Shown: positions 48,549-57,911 of the stretch, piece after piece
Numbering within the stretch: the stretch's first letter is position 1
Layout: each line of letters starts with the position of its first letter
Assembly: GCF_003061515.1 (NCBI RefSeq)
Contig: NZ_CP028924.1
Location: forward strand, 3,782,001 to 3,846,000
Source: Colwellia sp. Arc7-D
Lineage (GTDB): Bacteria > Pseudomonadota > Gammaproteobacteria > Enterobacterales > Alteromonadaceae
Reading direction: 5' to 3'
Length of the DNA: 64,000 nt
Translations under genes and position numbers: made by a program
Notes under the pieces: model-generated
Databases searched by the model: none
What the model was told of the DNA's origin: nothing
Seen by the model: only the letters and a program-made list of their open reading frames with translations

Positions 48549-49493
48549 ATGTCTACTTTCTCAGTTTTACAAACGATTACTCATCCAGTTTTTACTCAAC
48601 ATAAATTAAATGTACAAATTAAACGTGACGATCTTATTCATAATATTATTTCAGGTAATAAATGGCGTAAATTAAAACACAACATACTGCACGCTAAATC
48701 TATTGGCGCTAAAGGCGTTATTACTTTTGGAGGCTGTTTTTCCAATCATATTCATGCTTGTGCATTTGCCTGTTTTGACCATGGCTTACCTGTTATTGGC
48801 ATTATACGAGGCGAGGAAAGTAGTCAGAATAATTACACTTTAGCGTGGGCAAAACATTGGAACATGCAATTAAAATTTGTTGACCGAAAGACCTATCGCA
48901 TGCGAGATGATGAAACTTACTTAAAGCAATTGCAGCAACAATACCCAGATCATTTTATTATCCCTGAAGGGGGAAGTAATGCATTGGCGCTATGTGGTGT
49001 CAGTGAAGTTATTGAAGAGCTAAGCCAGCAAAGTGAGTTTGATACACTTATGACACCCGTTGGCAGTGGAGGAACCCTTGCTGGCCTTATAATGGGTGAC
49101 AAATGTAAACACAACTTACTAGGGATTGCTGTTCTAAAACAACAACATTATTTAGAGCAAGCGGTGCTTTCATTATTACCTAATCAAATAAAGCAAAGTA
49201 GTAATTGGCGCATAGCACATGAATTTCACCGAGGAGGGTATGCCAAATTCAGCCAAATTGATGCTGACAGAATTCGTGCTTTTAGTCATATAGTTGGCAT
49301 AGACTTTGAGCCGATATATTCAGGTAAAATGATTTTAGCGCTGCTAGACCTTATAGCGTCAGGTTACTTTCCTGAGCATCACCGAATTGTATTATTACAC
49401 ACAGGTGGTCTACAAGGTTTAGCAGGGATGTTCGAACGTGGCTTACTTAACCAAGATGAATGGCCTTTGCTACCTGCGCCACCGGTTCGGTAA
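48549..49493 (+). CDS. PLP-dependent 1-aminocyclopropane-1-carboxylate deaminase/D-cysteine desulfhydrase-like enzyme
   Basis: The 314-residue protein is a fold-type II PLP enzyme: K-R-D-D-L near the start, N-I-I-S-G-N-K-W-R-K-L with the PLP lysine of the ACC deaminase/D-cysteine desulfhydrase family, the F-G-G-C-F-S-N-H motif, the phosphate-binding T-P-V-G-S-G-G-T-L-A loop and a final H-T-G-G-L-Q-G. It would cleave D-cysteine or a related amino acid in the cytoplasm; ACC is less likely without the plant-associated context. It lies on the plus strand between mshH and mshI, and its 3' end overlaps the convergent mshH by 47 bases. Confidence 0.88.
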   Translation: MSTFSVLQTITHPVFTQHKLNVQIKRDDLIHNIISGNKWRKLKHNILHAKSIGAKGVITFGGCFSNHIHACAFACFDHGLPVIGIIRGEESSQNNYTLAWAKHWNMQLKFVDRKTYRMRDDETYLKQLQQQYPDHFIIPEGGSNALALCGVSEVIEELSQQSEFDTLMTPVGSGGTLAGLIMGDKCKHNLLGIAVLKQQHYLEQAVLSLLPNQIKQSSNWRIAHEFHRGGYAKFSQIDADRIRAFSHIVGIDFEPIYSGKMILALLDLIASGYFPEHHRIVLLHTGGLQGLAGMFERGLLNQDEWPLLPAPPVR

Positions 49494-51297
49494 AAAAGTG
49501 TCCTTGGCCTCCTTTTACACCAAGTTGTAACAGTGTTCGCCACTCCGACTTGTTTTCAACACCTAACGCATACACCGGCATATTTTTCGCTTCTGCTAGT
49601 TTTTTTAAACTTTGGATAAACACCTGGTTTTCCACTTTTTTATCTATATCTATCACAATACTTCGATGTAACTTCATCGCATATATTGGATATACATTAA
49701 TATAGTGAGCGCTTACTACATATTGCCCAACCTTATCAGCAATAATTTTCACACCGGCAATATGTAAAGTAGTTAACGTCGAAGCTAACTCAGATATATG
49801 ACTGACTAATTGGTACTCGCTTATTTCAATCATTAGCTTATCTTTAACCGCAGGAAACTGTTGCGCTATTGCTATAAATTTATCAGCAAACCCTGCTGAA
49901 AGTAGTGAGTCTATAGAAACATTAATACTGCAACTGTATTGCTGATCTTGTTCATGTGCTAAAACACGACATACCTGTTCAAGAATAAGTAAATCTATTT
50001 GAACGGTTAAACCACACTTTTTAGCCATGGGAAAGAAAACGCGCGCATTTATCAGAGCACCGTTTTTATCCCTAACCTTAGATAAAACTTCATGATGCAA
50101 AACTTCTGCATTATCGCTCGCAATAACAGGCTGAAAAAAAATAACAAACCTATTACCTTGTATCGCGGTATTAAGAAAAGTTCGCCACTTGAGTGAGCCT
50201 TTTGCTTTTACGGCTGCTAACTCTCCAGCTTCAAACATAAACCACTGCGATGGCCCTTGTAACTGTGCTGAGCGCAGTGCCATATCCGCCTCTGACATTA
50301 TCTGATAAGGCACCTGATCATGACCAAAATAGCTAATACCAATATGAACAAACTCTTCTTGGCTAATTCCTACAGGTTTGACGACTGTTTGAAAATTTTT
50401 GATTAACCTCCCTGCTAACTGTTCAACTTCTTGCACAAAAAAATTGGGAAGTAATAGGGATAATTCATAATCACTATGTCGTGCAAGAAAATAGCTAGGT
50501 TGCCCTTGTAGTCTATTTTTAGTGACTTGAATTAAGGTTAATAAAAGTGATAAAGCCTGTTGATAGCCATGCAAGTTTTGCACTAGTTCAATTTCTTTAA
50601 ATTGGATTAAAAGTACAGCACCTTGAACTTCTTCTTCTTTGAGAAATGCTTGTAATCTATTATCGAAAAATGCTCGGTTGCCTATTCGGGTTTCTTGATC
50701 AAGCAAAGCACTTGACCGAATACTTTGATCCCATGCGGTGTCACTTTCAATGTTGTCATTAATTTGCTGCTGTAATTGATGGATGGCTGACGTAATCGCG
50801 TAAGTTTCTTTTAATGAATGGTCAATATCAATTTTGCTTGACGTACCTTGAATTATCGATAAGTTAGCCCAGTTTTCTAAAGCTTTTAGGGGTTTAAAAT
50901 TAATCACCAGTTGCTGTTTAAATTTCTTATATAGCAATCCCCCATTTAAAAGTAACACTAAAGTAAATATCCAGAATAAATAAGAAGAAAACACCACATA
51001 AATAGGATGCTGAAAACTTAAGTACCAGCGACTATTCGCTATAGGTAGCAAACGAGAGTTTGTTTCATTTGTCATTACTAATCGACCAATTACACTATTA
51101 GGTACAGCAGGCGTACTGGCCAAGTTAAGTAATTGTTGATCGTTAAGTATTAATGCTTCTATCGTATTATGCTGGCTATTTTGCGTTTGATAGACAGCCA
51201 CAATAGAAAACAGACACACTAAGATATAAAGCATGGCTATCGAAAAAAATAGTGTTTTAACGGTGAGTTTTTCGTGTAGATTAACCTTTGATAACAT
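49447..51297 (-). CDS. csrD: CsrD/MshH, degenerate GGDEF-EAL regulator of Csr small RNAs
   Basis: The ATG at 51297 has GGAG at the right distance; the frame extends to 51318. The 616-residue protein has two N-terminal membrane helices with a periplasmic loop (about residues 10-125), a HAMP-like linker, a GGDEF-like domain whose signature reads H-S-D-Y-E, and an EAL-like domain with E-V-L in place of EAL. These losses are the hallmark of CsrD, which directs RNase E to the CsrB/C RNAs and is not a c-di-GMP enzyme. The same gene is called mshH in vibrios, where it also precedes mshI. Confidence 0.88.
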   Translation of the reverse strand: MLSKVNLHEKLTVKTLFFSIAMLYILVCLFSIVAVYQTQNSQHNTIEALILNDQQLLNLASTPAVPNSVIGRLVMTNETNSRLLPIANSRWYLSFQHPIYVVFSSYLFWIFTLVLLLNGGLLYKKFKQQLVINFKPLKALENWANLSIIQGTSSKIDIDHSLKETYAITSAIHQLQQQINDNIESDTAWDQSIRSSALLDQETRIGNRAFFDNRLQAFLKEEEVQGAVLLIQFKEIELVQNLHGYQQALSLLLTLIQVTKNRLQGQPSYFLARHSDYELSLLLPNFFVQEVEQLAGRLIKNFQTVVKPVGISQEEFVHIGISYFGHDQVPYQIMSEADMALRSAQLQGPSQWFMFEAGELAAVKAKGSLKWRTFLNTAIQGNRFVIFFQPVIASDNAEVLHHEVLSKVRDKNGALINARVFFPMAKKCGLTVQIDLLILEQVCRVLAHEQDQQYSCSINVSIDSLLSAGFADKFIAIAQQFPAVKDKLMIEISEYQLVSHISELASTLTTLHIAGVKIIADKVGQYVVSAHYINVYPIYAMKLHRSIVIDIDKKVENQVFIQSLKKLAEAKNMPVYALGVENKSEWRTLLQLGVKGGQGHFFTEPVAQVAKAIHLG

Positions 51298-51538
51298 TGG
51301 CACTCCGTAGCAAAGCATCCATTTTCTAACTTTCCTTAGTATTTATCATTTTGAAATTCTTATTTTAATTTCCACATTTATTCAAGTGTAGTATAAATAC
51401 GCGGATTTATTTAGATTGCTAAAAACTTTTATGAGTACTACCTAGCGCTATGTTGATTTTAAAATGTGTGGGTCATTAACCTTAACATTAACTTTCAAGA
51501 GAAGTATTGATCATAATACGATTTTATTTTTTGCATAA

Positions 51539-51571
51539 AAAAACCTGAATTCATGACGAATTCAGGTTTTT
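51539..51571 (-). terminator. Terminator of the rpsF-rplI operon
   Basis: A perfect 14-bp stem (51539-51552 with 51558-51571; core ACCTGAATTC) with a 5-base loop and terminal A/T runs lies 22 bases after the rplI stop. Confidence 0.92.
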
Positions 51572-51593
51572 ATCATACGATTACTAGCAGCGA

Positions 51594-52046
51594 TTAAGCT
51601 TGAGCAATAACAACAACTTTAATTGTTGCATCTACATCGTTGTGCACGTGAATTACGATATCGAATTCACCTGTTTCACGAATGCTACCTAATGGTAAAC
51701 GTACTTCAGCTTTAACAACTTCAACACCAGCTTCAGTGATTGCATCAGCAATATCACGTGTACCAATTGAACCGAATAATTTACCTTCATCACCAGCTTT
51801 AGAAGCGATAGTGATTTCAGCTAATTCAGTTAATTTAGCAGCACGTGCTTCAGAAGCACTAAGTTGCTCAGCTAATTTTTTCTCTAAGTCAGCGCGACGA
51901 GCTTCAAAGTGCTCAACGTTTGCTTTAGAGGCAAAAACAGCTTTGCCTTTTGGTAATAAAAAGTTACGAGCGTAACCAGATTTAACTGTTACCTTGTCAC
52001 CAAGGCCGCCTAATTTGGCGATTTTATCAAGAAGTATTACTTCCAT
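51594..52046 (-). CDS. rplI: 50S ribosomal protein L9
   Basis: From the ATG at 52046 the protein is 150 residues and begins [13 protein letters not shown], exactly as L9 does; AAGGGG lies eight bases upstream, and the TTG two codons earlier can be dropped. The N-terminal RNA-binding domain and the C-terminal domain joined by a long helix (about residues 40-75) are clear. L9 binds 23S rRNA near the L1 stalk and affects frame maintenance. Last gene of the operon. Confidence 0.98.
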   Translation of the reverse strand: MEVILLDKIAKLGGLGDKVTVKSGYARNFLLPKGKAVFASKANVEHFEARRADLEKKLAEQLSASEARAAKLTELAEITIASKAGDEGKLFGSIGTRDIADAITEAGVEVVKAEVRLPLGSIRETGEFDIVIHVHNDVDATIKVVVIAQA

Positions 52047-52066
52047 TTTCAAAACCCCTTATTAGG

Positions 52067-52294
52067 TTACTTATGTAAATCAGTATATGGTAATAATGCT
52101 AAGTAACGAGCACGCTTGATCGCACGACCAAGTTGACGTTGATATTTAGCACTTGTACCAGTAATACGGCTAGGAACAATTTTACCACTTTCAGTGATGT
52201 AGTTTCTTAGTACAGCTGTATCTTTATAATCGATTGCAGCAGCACCTTCCGCCGAAAAACGGCAGAACTTACGACGTCTAAAAAAACGAGACAT
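52067..52294 (-). CDS. rpsR: 30S ribosomal protein S18
   Basis: The 75-residue protein begins [13 protein letters not shown] and has the [18 protein letters not shown] core of S18. AGGAG precedes the start. S18 forms a heterodimer with S6 on the 30S platform. Confidence 0.98.
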   Translation of the reverse strand: MSRFFRRRKFCRFSAEGAAAIDYKDTAVLRNYITESGKIVPSRITGTSAKYQRQLGRAIKRARYLALLPYTDLHK

Positions 52295-52359
52295 GGATTT
52301 CTCCTAAAATGGCTTACTTTCTTCAGGTGAAAATCACCGTTAAATAGGTATAGCCTAAA

Positions 52360-52674
52360 TTAAATCATTTCAATTTGTTGGGCATGTAATACTAAAAGCG
52401 GATTACCGTTTCTAGATTCATGACGGTTTATAAAACCAGTCACTTTAACATTACAGCCTTCAATTAAATCACGAGTTAAGTGTTGTGACACTTTGCCGGT
52501 TGCAACAACTTGTATTCGAACAAACGCTTGTCTGTTCATGCCTGCTTCATTTTGTATAGACTTGTGGTCCATTGAAAACTGACAGTGCTGAATACCCGCT
52601 GGGCTAGTTGACGTTTTAGGTGGCTTTACCACATGTCCGGTCAATACTAAGCAATTCTCTATACTATTATTCAT
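52360..52674 (-). CDS. priB: Primosomal replication protein N (PriB)
   Basis: The protein (104 residues from the ATG at 52674; a GTG at 52692 is an alternative start) is a single OB fold, with L-V-L-T-G-H-V near the start and S-P-A-G-I-Q-H-C-Q-F-S-M-D-H matching the PriB signature. PriB binds single-stranded DNA and PriA in restart of stalled forks. Its place between rpsF and rpsR is the classical arrangement of enterobacteria and relatives. No strong ribosome binding site is visible in front of either start. Confidence 0.93.
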   Translation of the reverse strand: MNNSIENCLVLTGHVVKPPKTSTSPAGIQHCQFSMDHKSIQNEAGMNRQAFVRIQVVATGKVSQHLTRDLIEGCNVKVTGFINRHESRNGNPLLVLHAQQIEMI

Positions 52675-52699
52675 AGGTAGAGGAACGGTCACAGGTTAC

Positions 52700-53143
52700 T
52701 TATTCTTCGCTCGCAGCTTCTTCTTTTGGTGCTTCGGCAGCTGGTGCTTCAACATCTGATGCTTCAGTAGCTGGTGCGTCAGTAACGTCTTTCTTCACTT
52801 CGCGACGCTCATCACGACGGTCTTCTTTAGCAACAGCCATAGCTGAAGCTTCAGTAACCGCGTCTTTAGTGCGCATGATCATGTTACGTATAACAACATC
52901 GTTATAACGGAAAGAAGTTTCTAATTCATCAATAACGGCTTGTGGCGCTTCAATGTTAATTAAAACATAGTGTGCTTTGTGCAATTTATTGATTGGGTAA
53001 GCTAATTGGCGACGGCCCCAGTCTTCAAGACGGTGGATTTTGCCTTCAGCATTAGTGACGATGTCACTGTAACGCTGAATCATAGCTGGTACTTGTTCAC
53101 TCTGGTCAGGGTGAACCATAAATACGATTTCGTAATGACGCAT
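52700..53143 (-). CDS. rpsF: 30S ribosomal protein S6
   Basis: The 147-residue protein begins [15 protein letters not shown] and keeps the [13 protein letters not shown] core of S6. The C-terminal 40 or so residues form an extended acidic, Ala/Pro/Glu-rich tail, longer than the Escherichia coli tail. AAGGAG is well placed upstream. First gene of the operon, behind a promoter and a S6:S18-type leader. Confidence 0.98.
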   Translation of the reverse strand: MRHYEIVFMVHPDQSEQVPAMIQRYSDIVTNAEGKIHRLEDWGRRQLAYPINKLHKAHYVLINIEAPQAVIDELETSFRYNDVVIRNMIMRTKDAVTEASAMAVAKEDRRDERREVKKDVTDAPATEASDVEAPAAEAPKEEAASEE

Positions 53144-53156
53144 TACGAGCTCCTTA

Positions 53157-53200
53157 CGGTTGTAGCCTCATTGTCTGGCTCAGCCAACACCAGTTGAGGC
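53157..53200 (-). promoter_or_regulatory. Probable S6:S18-binding leader of the rpsF mRNA
   Basis: On the minus strand a hairpin forms from GCCTCA/TGAGGC (53195-53200 with 53165-53170) with an inner CTGG/CCAG stem, and a few bases later comes C-C-G (53157-53159) followed by TAAGGAG. The S6:S18 autoregulatory motif known from this operon in many bacteria places a conserved CCG next to a stem just before the rpsF ribosome binding site. Fit is by eye. Confidence 0.5.
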
Positions 53201-53235
53201 AAGGAACAAAAGTTCAGGCTGAATTAAGGACGCGT

Positions 53236-53264
53236 ATTGTAGGGAAAATCAGCAAAAAAGGCAA
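53236..53264 (-). promoter_or_regulatory. Sigma-70 promoter of rpsF
   Basis: On the minus strand TTGCCT (53259-53264) and TACAAT (53236-53241) are separated by exactly 17 bases, about 93 bases before the rpsF ATG, and a GC-rich discriminator-like ACGCG follows, as at ribosomal promoters. Confidence 0.7.
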
Positions 53265-53528
53265 GAAGATGCTTCATATAGTTTATTTAAAGTAATTTAA
53301 ACTTAATATTCATTCACTTGGCATATTATATTAAGCAGATAATCTAGCCAAAAATGGTTAAATTTATATTGGATAGAGATAAATGAAGTGGAGAGGTGAG
53401 TGTTTTAGTCGTTAACTCGAATAAATAAGTATTATGCTTAAGGATATCTTTGAAAAAATGCAGAGTAAGCTTAGGCTATCTTAAATAGAATAAGTTTCAG
53501 CTTACTTTGCTTTCATTAGTTTTGTGCG
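53265..53528. other. Intergenic sequence between rpsF promoter and rlmB
   Basis: Of the 385 bp between rpsF and rlmB, this upper part is AT-rich and holds no open reading frame or clear hairpin with a T run. A second possible -10 box (TATAAT on the minus strand near 53327) could belong to another, weaker rpsF promoter. Confidence 0.4.
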
Positions 53529-54287
53529 TTAACTCACGATTCGTTGACGTACTATCTCAAATAAACAGATACCCGTTGCTACCGATACGTTCAAACTAGA
53601 CACACTGCCTGCCATAGGTAATTTAACCAGTTGATCACAATTTTCGCGTGTTAAACGGCGCATACCTTTACCTTCTGCGCCCATTACTAATGCCATTGGG
53701 CCAGCTAATTTTACGTCGTATAGGCAAGTATCGGTTTCACCGGCAGTACCGATAATCCATACACCCATTTGTTGCAATGCTTTCATGGTTCTTGATAAAT
53801 TAGTTACTTGTACTAATGGCACACTTTCAGCAGCTCCAACTGCAACTTTACGAACAGTTGCGGTTAAACGCGCAGCATTATCTTTTGGAACAATAATCGC
53901 TTGTACACCCGCTGCATCAGCATTTCGCAAACATGCACCTAAGTTATGAGGATCAGTTACACCATCAAGTATCAGTAAAAATGGCGCTTGTTCTTTACGT
54001 TCAGCTTCTGCAAGAATGTCTTCTAAGTCGGCTTCAGTGAAAACTTTACCAGGCTTAACACGAGCAACAACACCTTGATGCTGTTCACCTTCACTTTTAT
54101 CATCAAGTACTTTGCGATTCGCCATTTGCGCAAGGATACCGTACTCTTGCGCTAAATTAATAATAGGCATTAAACGGTCATCATCACGACCTTTGAGCAA
54201 CCATAACTCGATAAACCTTTCTGGTGCGTGTTCCATCAAGGCTTTTACGGCATGAATGCCAATGACTAACTCTTCTTGCTTTGCCAT
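53529..54287 (-). CDS. rlmB: 23S rRNA (guanosine-2'-O)-methyltransferase RlmB
   Basis: The 252-residue protein has the N-terminal substrate-binding domain (about residues 1-75; V-I-G-I-H-A-V) and the SpoU knotted methyltransferase domain with motif 1 (N-L-G-A-C-L-R-N-A), motif 2 (V-M-G-A-E-G-K-G-M) and motif 3 (S-L-N-V-S-V-A). RlmB methylates G2251 of the peptidyl-transferase loop. It follows rnr at 184 bases, as in Escherichia coli. Confidence 0.97.
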   Translation of the reverse strand: MAKQEELVIGIHAVKALMEHAPERFIELWLLKGRDDDRLMPIINLAQEYGILAQMANRKVLDDKSEGEQHQGVVARVKPGKVFTEADLEDILAEAERKEQAPFLLILDGVTDPHNLGACLRNADAAGVQAIIVPKDNAARLTATVRKVAVGAAESVPLVQVTNLSRTMKALQQMGVWIIGTAGETDTCLYDVKLAGPMALVMGAEGKGMRRLTRENCDQLVKLPMAGSVSSLNVSVATGICLFEIVRQRIVS

Positions 54288-54471
54288 AAATTTAATTCTT
54301 TCTCTATTAGTTACTTTTTACCAACTCAACTGATTTCGTGAAGACTTGGTATAACATGTCTTTGCAGCTAAATAAGTTACAATCTAGACGGGTTTTATTA
54401 GGTTAACTGGCGACAACGTAAACTGACGACATAAGTGCCAAGCAATCCGTTATAATTTCACCATTAATAAG

Positions 54472-56913
54472 TTAATCAACGGCTTTGCGAGCATTTTTAC
54501 CTGGACGCTTTTTTCTCGCCTTGCGCTTCTTAGCTTTTGTTGTAGTTTTATCGCCGGCTTTAGCTGGTTGAGCTTTTTCATCAAAACTCGCTTTTGCGTC
54601 TTCTGATACTGATTTACCTGCAGAGCGTTTACCGCGTTTATGCTTATCTGAGCTTTTGCTTTTCGTTTGTGGTTTTGCACGTTTGATAACAGCATTAGCA
54701 CCAGCGAGTGCTAAGTCAATTTTTTTCTCATCAAGATTAACCGCTGCAACTTGTACTTCTACCGTGTCGCCAATATGATACTTAGCACCCGTATTTTCGC
54801 CTGTTAAACACATGCGTACATCATCAAAATGATAATAGTCATGGCCTAACGAGGTAATATGTACTAAGCCTTCAATGTGTAAGTCAGCTAAACGTACAAA
54901 TAAACCAAAGTTAGTTACAGTCGATATAACACCAGTAAATGTATCACCAACATGATCTTGCATATATTCACATTTAAGCCAGTCTGAAACATCACGTGTT
55001 GCATCATCAGCACGACGCTCGGTCATAGAGCAATGTTCACCAAGCTCTATTACTGCTTCAGGGGTATAATTATGCGCGCCAGCGTTCGCTTCATCTTTAG
55101 CTTGTTCATCTAAAATAGCTTTAATAACGCGATGTACCACCAAATCAGGATAACGGCGTATAGGCGAAGTAAAGTGACTATATGATGGTAATGCTAAACC
55201 AAAATGGCCAATATTATCGCTTTGATATACCGCTTGTCGCATTGAGCGCAATAACATGGTTTGAATGAGCTCTTGATCAGGTCGGTCGGCTATTTTCTCT
55301 AATATGTGACAATAGTCTTGCGGCTCAGGTTGTTCCTTACGCTCTCCCATTGAAGATAGGTCGAGACCAAGCTCGTTAACGTAACTAAGAAAGTTATTGT
55401 ACTTGTCTTCACTCGGCTTATCGTGAACACGAAATAGACCTGGCTTTTTATGTTTTTCGATAAACTCTGCCGTAGCAACGTTGGCTAAAATCATACATTC
55501 TTCAATGATTTTATGTGCATCGTTACGTACCATCGCCACAATAGATTCTATTTTTCTATCACTGTTAAAAAGAAATTGAGACTCAGTGGTTTCAAAAGCA
55601 ATTGCACCACGCTTAGTTCTCGCTTTACTCAGCACATGATACATAGTATTTAGGTTATCTAAATCTGGGATCAATGCTTGATACTGTGTTCGTAATTCTG
55701 CGCGATAATCTTCGTCTTTTTGCTCTGGGTTCACACCTAATATGGTTGCTACTTTACTGTAAGTAAAACGTGCTTTAGAGCGCATGACCGCAGGATAGAA
55801 TTTCGAACCGGCTAGCTCGCCCGCTGCATTGATGGTCATTTCGCAAACCATACACAACCGGTCAACATCAGGATTTAATGAACATAAGCCATTAGAAAGC
55901 TTTTCCGGCAACATAGGAATAACTTGGCTTGGAAAATACACTGAATTACCACGAGAAATAGCTTCTTCATCTAATGCGGTTTTATCACGCACGTAATAGC
56001 TTACGTCAGCGATAGCAACCCAAAGCGTCCAACCACCATCAGCAATAGGTTTACAATAAACCGCGTCGTCAAAATCTCGTGCGTCTTCACCATCAATAGT
56101 AACTAAGGGTAGTTCACGAAGATCAACTCTTGGTGCTTTTGCAGATTCTTCAACTTCATCTGCAATGCCGCTAACTTCAGCAATAACTTCAGGAGAAAAT
56201 TGATTTGGAAGATCGTGCTCACGTAAAGCAATTTCAATTTCCATACCGGGAGCCATATGCTCACCTAACACTTCAATCACTTCACCCACCGCATTTGAAC
56301 GTTTAGTCGGTCTTTGAATAACATTAACAACAACGACTTCGCCGTGACGGGCGCCTAACTTTTTATCTGGTTGAATCAAAATTTCTTGTTGAATACGGGC
56401 ATCATCGGGCACAACACAGGCAATATGATGATCAACATAAAATCGACCTACAACTCCAGCAGTGCGAGGTTTAATAACATCAAGTATCTTAACTTCTTTG
56501 CGACCTTTTCGATCGGTACGATCAATCAGTATAGCTTCGACTATATCACCATGAATAACCCGCTTCATTTCATAAGATGAAATATAGAAATCTTTGTCGC
56601 CACTATCGGGGGCAAAGAAACCAAAACCATCACGATGACCAATAACCTTACCCGTTAAAACATCACTACGATTTGCAACAGCGTATTGTTTAAATTTGTT
56701 AAACACAATTTGACCGCTATTTTCCATGGCGCGCAGACGATGTTTTACTCCGACAATCATTTCTTCGTCGGTATACTGCAACTGCTTAACAATAGCTTTA
56801 AAGGTTGGCGGGATATTAGATTTTTCGATCAGCGACAATAACAGCTCTCGGCTTGCTACCGGTTTATCATATTTGTCAGCTTCACGCTGTTTGTGTGGGT
56901 CTTTATCGGTCAC
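54472..56913 (-). CDS. rnr: Ribonuclease R
   Basis: The 813-residue protein has an N-terminal winged helix, two cold-shock-like domains (about residues 65-240), the RNB exonuclease domain with D-A-R-D-F-D-D-A-V (catalytic aspartates), an S1 domain (about residues 640-725) and a long Lys/Ala-rich tail. RNase R degrades structured RNA 3' to 5', acts in trans-translation and is needed in the cold, which suits a marine bacterium. Confidence 0.97.
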   Translation of the reverse strand: MTDKDPHKQREADKYDKPVASRELLLSLIEKSNIPPTFKAIVKQLQYTDEEMIVGVKHRLRAMENSGQIVFNKFKQYAVANRSDVLTGKVIGHRDGFGFFAPDSGDKDFYISSYEMKRVIHGDIVEAILIDRTDRKGRKEVKILDVIKPRTAGVVGRFYVDHHIACVVPDDARIQQEILIQPDKKLGARHGEVVVVNVIQRPTKRSNAVGEVIEVLGEHMAPGMEIEIALREHDLPNQFSPEVIAEVSGIADEVEESAKAPRVDLRELPLVTIDGEDARDFDDAVYCKPIADGGWTLWVAIADVSYYVRDKTALDEEAISRGNSVYFPSQVIPMLPEKLSNGLCSLNPDVDRLCMVCEMTINAAGELAGSKFYPAVMRSKARFTYSKVATILGVNPEQKDEDYRAELRTQYQALIPDLDNLNTMYHVLSKARTKRGAIAFETTESQFLFNSDRKIESIVAMVRNDAHKIIEECMILANVATAEFIEKHKKPGLFRVHDKPSEDKYNNFLSYVNELGLDLSSMGERKEQPEPQDYCHILEKIADRPDQELIQTMLLRSMRQAVYQSDNIGHFGLALPSYSHFTSPIRRYPDLVVHRVIKAILDEQAKDEANAGAHNYTPEAVIELGEHCSMTERRADDATRDVSDWLKCEYMQDHVGDTFTGVISTVTNFGLFVRLADLHIEGLVHITSLGHDYYHFDDVRMCLTGENTGAKYHIGDTVEVQVAAVNLDEKKIDLALAGANAVIKRAKPQTKSKSSDKHKRGKRSAGKSVSEDAKASFDEKAQPAKAGDKTTTKAKKRKARKKRPGKNARKAVD

Positions 56914-57026
56914 ATTTATTCAGTAATGGTTTTTTTTGTAGTATATCGTAGATTAACTATATACCCAAGCGAGATAAAAGCCTGAGGTTATTACAAATAA
57001 GAACAATATTTTGCCGGTATAAGCGG

Positions 57027-57653
57027 TTAATACTTTCCGTTACTGGCAGCATTCACGACACGGTCAGGCATTTTTTGCGCTAATTTAGCCAAATGCTGAG
57101 CGATAACTTTATGTTCTTTTTTATCATCGGTAACAGATTGATGTAACTGGGTATATAGCTGAGGAAAGTCTAATGGGCTGCCATGACCGGCTAAATATAA
57201 ATCGGCTAATCTAAGCTGAGCTTTTAAGTTATTTAATGCCGCTGACTCCTTTAAAAACATAATGGCTTGATTAATATCAACTTGTACAAACTTACCAACA
57301 TGGTAATAACGCCCCATTTGCTCTAGTGCTTCAGATAACCCCTGATCGGCAGAAGCCTGCATATAATGCAAACCTAACGGCACATCTTTCTTTACGCAAA
57401 CTCCGTAAGCCAGCATGTCGCCCCAGAGAAATTGATAGGACGGCATCTGAGATTTCACCGCACGCGCTTCAATATCTTGTACTAATTGGCAATCATCAAT
57501 AACAACTTGGCTTAAGTGCTTGTTCTCTTTTATTAAATCAAGCAACACGTTATCACTATAAATTTGTACAGCAGTTAATTCTGCAGCCGAAACACTGATA
57601 ATCTGCGCACAAGTAAATAAGATTGCTATAAGTAATTTTCGCATTGGTTGCAT
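57027..57653 (-). CDS. motX: Sodium-driven flagellar motor protein MotX
   Basis: The 208-residue protein has a signal peptide (to about residue 23, V-S-A-A-E) and Sel1-like repeats (A-S-A-D-Q-G-L-S-E-A-L-E-Q-M, then A-A-L-N-N-L-K-A-Q-L-R-L-A). The N-terminal part V-Q-I-Y-S-D-N-V-L-L-D-L-I and D-D-C-Q-L-V-Q-D-I-E-A-R-A matches MotX of vibrios and shewanellas. MotX sits in the periplasmic T ring with MotY and positions the PomAB-type stator. Its place after rnr is also the vibrio order. Confidence 0.9.
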   Translation of the reverse strand: MQPMRKLLIAILFTCAQIISVSAAELTAVQIYSDNVLLDLIKENKHLSQVVIDDCQLVQDIEARAVKSQMPSYQFLWGDMLAYGVCVKKDVPLGLHYMQASADQGLSEALEQMGRYYHVGKFVQVDINQAIMFLKESAALNNLKAQLRLADLYLAGHGSPLDFPQLYTQLHQSVTDDKKEHKVIAQHLAKLAQKMPDRVVNAASNGKY

Positions 57654-57851
57654 ATTACTTCGTTCCCTATGATGCTATTTAATTGGAGTTATTTTTATAT
57701 CGGCCATTATCTCAATTAGCTTAGCCAATTGTTGCTAAAATTAACCTATTTAATCTGCTTAACAAGCAAATATAATACCATTAAAGCCCTTTTATTTTAC
57801 TAACGCTTAGTTTTCTGTCTTCAAGCACAATTAATACTGCTAGGAATATAC

Positions 57852-57880
57852 TTGCACTCTCTAAGATAAAATATAACAAT
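57852..57880 (+). promoter_or_regulatory. Possible promoter of the diguanylate cyclase gene
   Basis: TTGCAC (57852-57857) and AACAAT (57875-57880) are 17 bases apart, 31 bases before the ATG at 57912. The -10 match is poor. Confidence 0.3.
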
Positions 57881-57911
57881 GATAAAGATCTGAGCAATCA
57901 AGGCGAACTCA

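Noticed and set aside
28791..51297. The msh locus as a new secretion or attachment system
   Set aside because: Gene order and protein families match the known MSHA type IV pilus; only the inserted genes are unusual.
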